Origin: an uncultured Slackia sp.
Lineage (GTDB): Bacteria; Actinomycetota; Coriobacteriia; Coriobacteriales; Eggerthellaceae
Direction: 5' to 3'
DNA length: 13,533 nt
NCBI GenBank assembly: GCA_934646845.1
Contig: CAKUEV010000032.1
Span: forward strand, 1-13,533
Part shown: piece by piece, positions 5,981-13,400 of the stretch
Position numbering within the stretch: position 1 is the first letter of the stretch
How the letters are laid out: each line of letters opens with the position of its first letter
Program-made: the position numbers and the translations under genes
The notes under the pieces: generated by a model
Told to the model about the DNA's origin: nothing
What the model saw: the letters and a program-made list of their open reading frames with translations, nothing else
Databases searched by the model: none

Positions 5981-7624
5981 TTACGCGTCGATGTCCTCGG
6001 AAGCGTACATGCCTGCCATGCGTCCGCCGTTATAAGCGCACATGAGAGAGAAGCCCTCGTAGTCGCAATAGGGCGCGCTCATCAGAGTGCCGTTGTCGGC
6101 GCCGGCAACGTAGAGGCCCTTGATGGCCTTGCCCTTGTTGTCGATGGCCTGCATACGGTCGTTCGTACGAATGCCGCCGATGGTTACCCAAGCGCTGGGC
6201 TCGTACTGAAGGGCATAGAACGGCGCGGTGGCAACGGATTGCAGGAAGCATGCGGGCTTGTAGAACTGCTCGTCTTTGCCGTCGGCGCAGTAGTCGTTGT
6301 ACTCGTCCACGGTTTCGACGAGATCAGGCGCGTCGATTGCGTTGGCAAGCTCCTCAATGCTGTCTGCCTTAAACGCCCAGCCTGCCGCCACGGCGGCGTC
6401 GATATTTTCCTGAACCTTTTCGAGGCTCTTTCCTTTCAGGGTCATAGAGCCGGTGCGCCAGTTTTCAGCATCAGATCCGCATAGAGTCCATGCGTCGGTT
6501 CCTGCATTCAGGCCATCAACGTAAGTCTGGTCGACAATGGCGTAATATTGGCCACCGACCAGCGAAATTGCGCCGCCGAGTGCCAACGGCAAATTGGCGA
6601 AGCGGCCTTCGTTGGCGAAGCGGCGGCCCTGGTTATTCACCAGCATGGTGCCATAAATGCCAATGGAGAAGGCGGCGTTGTTTTTGCCCCACACGCCGTC
6701 GGCGTTTTGGTTAGAGCCCGAGAATTCGTTGCCGGCAATGCCCCACTGCGTGGACAGCTGGCCGCCCGCGGCGGTAACCATGTCGATGCCCTCGCCGATG
6801 GACAGCACGTTGCCCAAGGGGTTCACGTGCGTGCCGAACTGCTTCTGCATCATTTCGTCGTTGCCAAGGAATCCGCCGGTGCATACGATGACGGCCGGGG
6901 CCTTCACGTCGATGACCTTCTTGTCCTGTTCGCATTGCACGCCGACGCAGGCGCCTTCTTCCATGAGCAGCGTTTTGCCCGCGGTGCTGAACACGAACTG
7001 GGCGCCGTTGGCCTCGCACCATTGCTGCAGCGGCCCCATGCGATTCACGCCCTTCTGCTGAGTTTTGGAATCTTTCGGGTCGGCCTGGAAGTTGCAGCGA
7101 ACCGACTCGTGGCCGGCGCCATAGTTATCGGGGCGAAGGCCGGTGGGAACGCCGAAATCGTCGGTGAACTGGTCGACGGTGGAGCCGGAGAGTTCGACTG
7201 CCCTTTTGATAGCGCCGCCGTTGGTTGCCCAGTGGGCGTATTCCATAATGTGGCAGAAGGCCTCCTCAACGCCGAAATCGATGCCGGCTGCCTGCTGGAG
7301 TTTCGATCCCACCATGAATGGGCCGCCCGCTATCGAGCCATTGGATACGCCGACGTCTTGGCCTTTCTCGATCACGATGGCCTTTTTGCCAGCGCGGCAC
7401 GCTTCGACGGCAGCCCACATGCCGGCGCCACCTGCACCAACGATGGCGATGTCGCATTCCATGGTCTCGTCGGCGGTTTTAACCTCGGCGGCTTTGGCGT
7501 CGTCTTTTGATGCATTGCCTTCCGACTTCGTTGGGGCGCAGCCTGCAAGAGCGGCGCCTCCAGCGATGGTGGCCAGCGAACCCAACGCCAAGAAGTTTCG
7601 GCGGCTCATCCCTTTAGTGCTCAT
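5981..7624 (-). CDS. Tat-exported lipoprotein FAD-dependent reductase (fumarate reductase/urocanate reductase superfamily)
   Basis: A 547-residue flavoprotein. The N-terminus has a twin-arginine signal (S-R-R-N-F-L, 7-12), a hydrophobic stretch and a lipobox L-A-G-C with C29, so it should be exported folded and lipid-anchored. An acidic/Ala linker follows, then the FAD_binding_2 fold: I-V-G-A-G-G-A-G (61-68) binds ADP, E-K-G at 86-88, the C-T-G-G-F strand near 248-252, N-x-x-G-R-R-F-A-N-E (330-339) and the C-terminal K-G-L-Y-V-A-G-A-D (502-510). Relatives reduce fumarate, urocanate or cinnamate-like acceptors with electrons from cytochromes or quinols. Here the usual His pair before T-x-G-G (481-484) and the G-x-N-R motif are absent, so the substrate is unknown. 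No heme-binding C-x-x-C-H is present, and no cytochrome gene is adjacent. The start ATG 7624 has AGGAGG 5 nt upstream; a GTG at 7798 opens the same frame but would bury the signal peptide. Confidence 0.86.
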   Translation of the reverse strand: MSTKGMSRRNFLALGSLATIAGGAALAGCAPTKSEGNASKDDAKAAEVKTADETMECDIAIVGAGGAGMWAAVEACRAGKKAIVIEKGQDVGVSNGSIAGGPFMVGSKLQQAAGIDFGVEEAFCHIMEYAHWATNGGAIKRAVELSGSTVDQFTDDFGVPTGLRPDNYGAGHESVRCNFQADPKDSKTQQKGVNRMGPLQQWCEANGAQFVFSTAGKTLLMEEGACVGVQCEQDKKVIDVKAPAVIVCTGGFLGNDEMMQKQFGTHVNPLGNVLSIGEGIDMVTAAGGQLSTQWGIAGNEFSGSNQNADGVWGKNNAAFSIGIYGTMLVNNQGRRFANEGRFANLPLALGGAISLVGGQYYAIVDQTYVDGLNAGTDAWTLCGSDAENWRTGSMTLKGKSLEKVQENIDAAVAAGWAFKADSIEELANAIDAPDLVETVDEYNDYCADGKDEQFYKPACFLQSVATAPFYALQYEPSAWVTIGGIRTNDRMQAIDNKGKAIKGLYVAGADNGTLMSAPYCDYEGFSLMCAYNGGRMAGMYASEDIDA

Positions 7625-7776
7625 TGTTCCCTCCTCAGTGGTATAAGGCGCGCGTTCTTCCGAACTCGAGGCGACCCTTTCGCCCGGGCCGTTTGCGCGT
7701 GGTGCGCTTGGCTCCGCCTTCGGTGGGTTCATCATTGCGCCGCCGCCTTGCTCTGTCGCGGGTGAAGCGTGCGCAC

Positions 7777-7814
7777 AAAGGGGTGAATTCGCGTTCACCC
7801 CTCATCACCCCTTT
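7777..7814. promoter_or_regulatory. Inverted/direct repeat array, probable operator
   Basis: AAAGGGGTGA (7777-7786) is exactly mirrored by TCACCCCTTT (7805-7814). A further TTCACCCC (7794-7801) forms an 8-bp perfect inverted repeat with GGGGTGAA (7780-7787) across 6 bp. The two TCACCCC copies start at 7795 and 7805, one helical turn apart. The array lies between the divergent flavoprotein and LuxR-type regulator genes, about 50 bp upstream of the regulator's -10. It is a good candidate site for that regulator. Confidence 0.6.
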
Positions 7815-7860
7815 AGTGACCTGGAAGAATGCATATGCGAAAGAAGCATTGCGTTTTGGG

Positions 7861-7866
7861 TATAAT
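7861..7866 (+). promoter_or_regulatory. Candidate -10 box of LuxR-type regulator gene
   Basis: TATAAT at 7861-7866 matches the consensus in all six positions. No recognisable -35 is present at the right distance, as expected for an activator-dependent promoter. It lies downstream of ATG 7829, arguing for the later start at 7916. Confidence 0.5.
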
Positions 7867-7915
7867 GCCGTGTGAAGTGGGTGCCGTGCAGTCGAGCGGC
7901 TTTTTGGGAGGGGCC

Positions 7916-9436
7916 ATGTCGAAAAACCAAACGATGTCGCAGGGCGCGCGCTCGGCGGAAAACGTGTGTTTAGCGGGAAGCGTACAGGGCGCACAAACGC
8001 TTGGCGAGTTCGATTCCGCCAGCGTCGATGCGCCGGACGATTCCGCCGTATCGACCGCGCTTCATCCTCTGCGCTTGCTCGGAATGGGCCTTTTTGTGGC
8101 ATGGCTGTGCTGCGTTCACATTCCGTCTATTTTTTGCGGTGAGTCCACCGTGCTGCGAAGTGTGGCGTTTATGGGTATGCGCGTGGGCGATATTGGCATG
8201 TTTGTGATTATGGCGCTGATCGCTTCGCGCTTGGGGCCGTTGAGCTCGCAGCGCGCGATGTGCAACGTGCTCGTTGCTGCGACGACCGCGCTTACGGCGG
8301 TGCTCGGTTATGTACTTGTGCCGGGTGATGCGAATGCGACTCTTGTTTTTGTCGCGGGCATAGCTTCGGCGCTCGGTGGCGCCTATTTGTTCTGCCTGTG
8401 GGCGGAAATCTATTGTCAGCTTGGCACCATGCAGATGGTGGTGTATGGCGGCGGGTCATGCGTCGCTGCATGGGCTACGTATTGTCTAATTTCTACTATG
8501 ACCCATAATTACTCAGTTGCGGCTACCGCGCTTTTGCCGGTGCTGTCACTCGCGTGCGCGTGGGCGAGCTTTCGCATCGTTGCTCCCGAGCGGCCCGTGC
8601 CTCGCGTCGCTGTGGAGTTTCGTATTCCCTGGAAAATCGTGGGTATTATGGCTCTTGCGGGGTTCGCATCAGGAATTTCGGGCCTTTTCGCGAATATAGG
8701 CGAGGGCATGGGCGCGATTCATCGCATTTGGGCGACGGCTGTGGCGGGCGGTGCGCTTATGTACGCCGCGTTCCATGGAGAAAAATCATTCGACCTGCGC
8801 AAGCTGGCGCAGGTGTGCCTGGTTGCGGCAATTGCGGCATACGCTTTTACCCCGCTTGCGTTTGCGGGGCTTGGGGCGGTGGTTTCGTTCCTTACGAAAT
8901 TCGCGTACGTGTGGTTTACCGTGTTTGCGCTCGCGATGCTCGCGAATGTGGCGTTTCGTTTTGAGATTCCCAGCTTGCGCATGTTCGCCATCGCGCGCGC
9001 AAGCAGCGAGGGGGCTATTTTAGCAGGCGTTCTTGTTCGCGATGGACTGCGCGGGCTCGGTGTGGTGTCCGATGCGTTCACGTTGTCAGTTGTGGCGGGC
9101 GTGGGACTTTTGCTCGTTGGCGTGAGCGTGCTGGTTTGGCGCAGCGAGGAATCGGTGAACGCCGACTGGGGCGCTGCGGGCATCGATTTGGAAAGCGGCC
9201 AGCGCGCCGTTGGGCAACGCGAACGGCTGCTTGCGCGCTGCTCGGTGCTGCGCGAGCAATTCGGCCTTACCGAGCGAGAGACTGAACTCCTTGCACTTAT
9301 TGCTCAGGGCAAGACGCGCGCTGAAATTGAGCGTGAGCTGTTCTTGTCTCAGAATACGGTGAAAACGCACGCTCGCCATTTGTATGCGAAGCTTGGCGTT
9401 CACTCTAAGGATGAAGTGCAAAGGCTCGTTGTCTGA
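7916..9436 (+). CDS. Multi-pass membrane LuxR-family transcriptional regulator
   Basis: A 506-residue protein. After a polar N-terminus of about 50 residues there are about 12 hydrophobic segments through residue 405 or so, then a short linker. The C-terminal GerE/LuxR DNA-binding domain (449-506) has L-T-E-R-E-T-E-L-L-A-L-I-A-Q-G at its start and the recognition helix region in S-Q-N-T-V-K-T-H-A-R-H-L-Y-A-K-L-G-V. No receiver or autoinducer domain is present, so sensing probably occurs in or through the membrane part. Such regulators commonly sit divergently next to Tat flavoprotein reductases in Eggerthellaceae and may control them in response to the substrate; that role here is inference. 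The start ATG 7916 has GGGAGGGG 2-4 nt upstream. ATG 7829 is rejected because it lies before the only good -10 box. The C-terminus ends two residues after a canonical LuxR domain, so the gene is intact. Confidence 0.87.
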   Translation: MSKNQTMSQGARSAENVCLAGSVQGAQTLGEFDSASVDAPDDSAVSTALHPLRLLGMGLFVAWLCCVHIPSIFCGESTVLRSVAFMGMRVGDIGMFVIMALIASRLGPLSSQRAMCNVLVAATTALTAVLGYVLVPGDANATLVFVAGIASALGGAYLFCLWAEIYCQLGTMQMVVYGGGSCVAAWATYCLISTMTHNYSVAATALLPVLSLACAWASFRIVAPERPVPRVAVEFRIPWKIVGIMALAGFASGISGLFANIGEGMGAIHRIWATAVAGGALMYAAFHGEKSFDLRKLAQVCLVAAIAAYAFTPLAFAGLGAVVSFLTKFAYVWFTVFALAMLANVAFRFEIPSLRMFAIARASSEGAILAGVLVRDGLRGLGVVSDAFTLSVVAGVGLLLVGVSVLVWRSEESVNADWGAAGIDLESGQRAVGQRERLLARCSVLREQFGLTERETELLALIAQGKTRAEIERELFLSQNTVKTHARHLYAKLGVHSKDEVQRLVV

Positions 9437-9445
9437 TGCCTATTG

Positions 9446-9462
9446 GCGGCTTTGATAGCCGC
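9446..9462. terminator. Weak hairpin between convergent genes
   Basis: GCGGCT (9446-9451) pairs with AGCCGC (9457-9462) around TTGAT, in the 37-nt gap between the regulator and the zinc-ribbon gene. No real T-run follows on either strand, so termination is uncertain. Confidence 0.4.
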
Positions 9463-9473
9463 AGATTAAAGGG

Positions 9474-10262
9474 CTAGTTGGGCGAAATGTCGAGCGACAT
9501 GCCGAATGCGGCGGCTGCTGCAAGCACTGCGATAATTACAACGATGGCGATAAGAAGGGCGCGTTTACCAGCGCTCTTCTTTTTTGGGCTTTCGGCGTAA
9601 TGAATCGATTCCGCAGAGGCGGGCTTGGTGCCATTTATGGGTGCGGGGGCGATGAATTCGGTGATGTCGGGGCTTTTCGCCTCAAAAGGCGTGGGGTCGC
9701 AGAATTGAGCGGGGTTGGCATCGGGGTAGAGAGCTGCAAGCGCGGCGATTTCGTCGGACTTTTCCTGTTCGAGGGCTGCTTTTTCGGCGCCGAATCCGGG
9801 GAGTATCGTTGTTTTGTCCGACGGTGTGGCAAGGGGAATCACGATTGTCTCGCTGGACGAGTTGTTCGGGGCATCGAGCTTGGTCGGGTTTAAGCTCTGG
9901 CCTTCTTCAGCTTCGTCGTGGTCATTTTCATCGGCGGGTTCCGATGCGCCGTGGGCTTGCTCGCTGGATTGCCCCTCCGCTGACGTCTCGTCTGGGTCGT
10001 TTTCATTGGTTGTCGCGAACGCGTCGTGGGCATCTTCGACGAGGTCTCCTTCGATGGCGGGCTCTGGTGCGTCGGGGCTTTTCTCGCTGGAACTGGTTGT
10101 GGGATCCTCTTGGATTTCGATGCTGAATTCTTCTTCGTCGATGCTTCCGCTGTTTGCGGCAACGATATTTTCCGCATTGTCGGCGGGTTCGACTTTCTTT
10201 CCGCACATGAAGCAGAATCGTGCTTCATCGGGGAGTTTTGTGCCGCAATATACGCAATACAT
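9474..10262 (-). CDS. Zinc-ribbon, acidic-linker, tail-anchored membrane protein
   Basis: A 262-residue protein. It opens with a zinc ribbon: C3-x-x-C6 and C17-x-x-C20 in Y-C-V-Y-C-G-T-K-L-P-D-E-A-R-F-C-F-M-C-G-K-K. About 200 residues rich in Glu, Asp, Ser, Pro and Ala follow, probably disordered. Next come a K-K-K-S-A-G-K-R stretch and one hydrophobic helix (about 235-255), ending in a 7-9 residue tail. The layout suggests a membrane-tethered protein with the zinc ribbon in the cytoplasm. Zinc ribbons of this kind are common in uncharacterised Gram-positive membrane proteins; function is unknown. The start ATG 10262 has AAGGAG 7 nt upstream, so the in-frame extension to 10337 is rejected. 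It lies downstream of the large surface protein gene on the same strand, 154 nt away, with a likely terminator and a weak -10 between, so probably it has its own transcript. Confidence 0.8.
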   Translation of the reverse strand: MYCVYCGTKLPDEARFCFMCGKKVEPADNAENIVAANSGSIDEEEFSIEIQEDPTTSSSEKSPDAPEPAIEGDLVEDAHDAFATTNENDPDETSAEGQSSEQAHGASEPADENDHDEAEEGQSLNPTKLDAPNNSSSETIVIPLATPSDKTTILPGFGAEKAALEQEKSDEIAALAALYPDANPAQFCDPTPFEAKSPDITEFIAPAPINGTKPASAESIHYAESPKKKSAGKRALLIAIVVIIAVLAAAAAFGMSLDISPN

Positions 10263-10320
10263 CGCATGGCTCCTTCGCGACGAATTTTCCGGGCCCACGG
10301 GTCCTTTCGTGAATGAGCCC

Positions 10321-10326
10321 ATTGTA
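10321..10326 (-). promoter_or_regulatory. Candidate -10 box of zinc-ribbon gene
   Basis: On the minus strand TACAAT is one mismatch from consensus and lies 58 nt before ATG 10262. The -35 region is poor. Confidence 0.35.
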
Positions 10327-10353
10327 GTGCGCTGCACTTTTCGAGCGGTGAAA

Positions 10354-10401
10354 AGTCGCGAAAAGCGCAGCGACGAAACGAGGAATCTCCTGTTTCGCCG
10401 C
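10354..10401 (-). terminator. Likely terminator of surface-protein gene
   Basis: Fifteen nt after the surface protein's stop codon a hairpin can form. Its outer stem is 10392-10401 with 10370-10379 (10 bp with one wobble on this strand). Inside it, AGGA (10388-10391) pairs with TCCT (10381-10384). TGCGCTTTTCGCGACTTTT follows, including a smaller alternative stem. T-runs are short (four), so strength is uncertain. Confidence 0.5.
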
Positions 10402-10416
10402 TGTCTTGACTGCGAT

Positions 10417-13400
10417 TTACTTGCGGGCTATTTTGCGCTTGGCAAGTGCTCCGAGCATGGCGGCTGCGCTTGCGATAGCGGCCGCAGCGCCTAAGGGAGC
10501 GGCGTCGCTCGTGGTGGGCAAGGCATGTTTACCGGCCCTTTTCGCTTGAGCTGAATCGGGCTGCGGTTGCGACGCGGCGTTGGTTTGCTGCGAGGCGGCC
10601 AGCTGCTTTTCCCTCTCGGCCGCCTGGGCTTTCGCGAGTTTGGCATTCGCTTCATCGAACACGTCCAAGGCTTCGTTGTAATTGGCAAGCGCTTCGATGT
10701 AGGCGGGTGCGTGTTTGCCGGTTTCTTTGGCGGCGGCATCGAGGGAAGCTTGAGCGTCGGAAGCATTTTCGGCAGCATGTTTCGCTGCGGCAAACAGAGT
10801 ATTCAAGGCATCGTTTGCGTTGGCGTTGTTTCCCGCCTCAATCGACGCGTCTGGGTCAATGCCTTGAAGCGTGGCGAGGGACTCGTCGGCTCCGGCCTTG
10901 GCTTCGCTGGCGGCAGCAATCTTTGCTTCGGCGGCAGAAACGGCGGTGTTGGCGGAATCGAATTCGGCTTTAGCGGCATCTTGGTCTTCTGCGGCCTTGT
11001 CTGCTGCCGTCTGCGCTGCGGCGAGCGCGTTCGCGTGGGTGACGAGGGCGTTGTATGCGGCTTCGGCTCCCTCGGTGGTTTTTTCTGCATCTTCTTTGTC
11101 TTTGCCCGCCTGCGCTGCGGCGGTCTTGGCGGCGTTGAGTTTGGTTTCCGCATCGGTCTGTGCGATTTGGGCGTCGCGTGCCTGGGAGGCTGCGCTCTCG
11201 AGGGCCGCTTCTTCATCGGCCTGTGCCGCAGTTGCTGCCGACAGGTTCGATTGTGCCGCGTCGAGGGCTTGCTGCGCGCTGCTCACGTCTGCGAATACGT
11301 TGTCTCTCGTTTGCACTGCGTCATCGTAAGCCTTTTGTGCCGCAGCGACGTTTCCTGCGCCTTGTTCGCTTGTGTGCTGCTTTGCTTGCAGCGTTGCGGC
11401 AGCGTCGTTGGCTTTTTGCTGAGCTCGTTCCTTCGCTTCGGCTGCCTTTGCCTTTGCCTGTTCGGCGGCGTTCGCTTGCTCTTTCGCTTCGCTGAGTGCC
11501 GCATTCGCGTCGTTTACCGTTTGCTGTTTGCCTGCGATATCGATGCTCTCGAGCGCGTCGTTCGCTTGGTCGAGAGCGCTTTGCGCTGAAGCGATATTTT
11601 CCAGAGCGCTTGCGGCTGCTTTCTGCTTTGCCTGCACGTCATTCGCGGCGCGCGACTGAGCAGACGTGGCCTTGTTGAGCTGTTGCTTCGCTGCATCGAC
11701 GGCGGCCGTCGATGCCGAGGTCTTTTCTTTGACGAATTCGTCGATGTTCGCTTCGTACCAATCGATGGTGAGTGCTCCTGGTCCTGCATTTGCGGTGTTG
11801 ATCCAATCCAAATCGAGCACAGCGGTTGTCCAGCCGTTGTTCGTTCCCCTTGCGCATATGCCGAAGCCCATTGCGTTGCTGCTCGTGGTGCAGAGGTTGA
11901 TGTAATGGCCCACCACGCGCTTGCCTGCCTGCTTGTCGATTTCGTTCTGGTGGTCGAGATAGAACTGGAAGGCGGTTGCTTCGCTCTGCTGCTCGTAGCC
12001 GAGTTCCTTGCAAATGTCATCGAAGTCGGCCTTTTCTCCTGCCCATTGGCCAACGAAATCTGCGTCAACGCCATAGTTCCATGCGGCATTTTCGGCATTG
12101 CAGATGGTCCAGTTCGGGGAATGTTTGAGTTCCATATCTGAATAGTCGGCGTTGAGCATGGCGACAACGCCCGCCTTTTGGTAAGAGACGAGCAGCTCAT
12201 TGAGCCCGCGGTCGGTGCGCCATTTGTTCACGGCGCGCATTTGCTGCACCGCGGCTCGAATGTTCGCCATAGAAAAGGCGTCCTTCGGGTCGTTTGCATT
12301 GCAGTAACCCATGCCGAGGTTATCGATTTGCTGCTGGGTCCATCCTGTATTGCCAACCATCCAATCGATGAATTCGGTGCCTTTCAGGTCGGCTTCAGTA
12401 ATGGCGCCGTCGGCGGCTTTCTGCGCGTCGTCGTAGGCCTTTTGAGCTGATGCGACAGCGGCATCGGCATCTTCTTTTGCTTGCTGCGCGTTGGAGAGGG
12501 CTTCGTCGGCTTCCTTTTTCGCGGACTGTGCCGCTTCGAGCGCCTGCTGGGCTTTTTGCTGATTTGCTTGAGCGTTGGGATATGCGGTCTGCGCCTTCTC
12601 GAATTCGATTTGAGTGGCCGCTGCCGTATCGTTGGCATTGGAGAGCGCTTGTTGCGCGGTTGCGTCGGCGGCTTCTTTTTCAGAAAGTTCGTCAGTGGCT
12701 TGGGCGAGCTCGTTGTTGGCGGCGTTTGAGGCTGCTTGCGCGGTAGCGAGCTCATCTGCCGCTGCTTGTGCAGCGGATGTGGCGGAATCTAAGGCGACTT
12801 TGGCTTGATCGACGCGTGCTTGGGCTTCGCTGTAGCCGGCTTCGCCTTGTTTTGCCTGATCGAGTGCCTTTTGTGCGGAGTCGAAAGCGGCTTGGGCCGA
12901 AGCGACTTGGCCATCTGCCGCATTCTTGGCCTGCTGGGCGGCGGCGAGCGCCGTTTGCGCTGCCGTGTTGGCGGCGACTGCCTCATCGGCATGCTTTTGC
13001 GCTTCGTTGAGCGAGGTTTGCGCATTCGCCGCATCGGTCTGCGCTTTTTGCAGCGCGCTGTTCGCCTGGTCGACAGCCGCTTTCGCGGCTGCGAGGGCTT
13101 CGGGGGTTGCATCGCTTGCGGCTTGCTTGGCCGCATTGAGGGCGGCCTGAGCCTCGGCTGCTGCGCGTTTTGAGGCATCGTAGGAATTGGCTTTAGCGGT
13201 TGCGTCGTTCTTGGCGGTTTGCAGTTCGGCGTTCGCGGTATCGAGCGCGGCCTGGGCTTCATCAGCCTTTTTCATTGCGGCATTCGTTTGCGCGGAAAGT
13301 TCATCGAGCGCGGCTCGCCTTGCTTCGTCGGCGTTCGTTTTTGCGGAATCGTACGCGGCTTGGGCGGCATCTTGCGTCGCTTTTGCCTGAATGTAGGGCG

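Noticed and set aside
6548..7510. 320-codon plus-strand open frame
   Set aside because: It lies wholly antisense to the flavoprotein gene, whose domain evidence is strong, and has no Shine-Dalgarno or domain.
5981..7624. Flavocytochrome c with fused heme domain
   Set aside because: No C-x-x-C-H motif occurs in the protein; the region after the lipobox is a short Ala/Lys/Asp linker.
7625..7798. N-terminal extension of the flavoprotein from a GTG at 7798
   Set aside because: It would overlap the operator repeats, place the Tat signal internally, and ignore the AGGAGG before ATG 7624.
7829..7915. Upstream ATG for the LuxR-type regulator
   Set aside because: It precedes the best -10 box (7861-7866) and has no ribosome site; ATG 7916 has one.
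10567..11589. 340-codon plus-strand open frame rich in Gly, Cys and Val
   Set aside because: It is the antisense shadow of the Ala-rich coiled-coil gene. Repeated GCN-type codons leave opposite frames open. It has no ribosome site and no recognisable domain.
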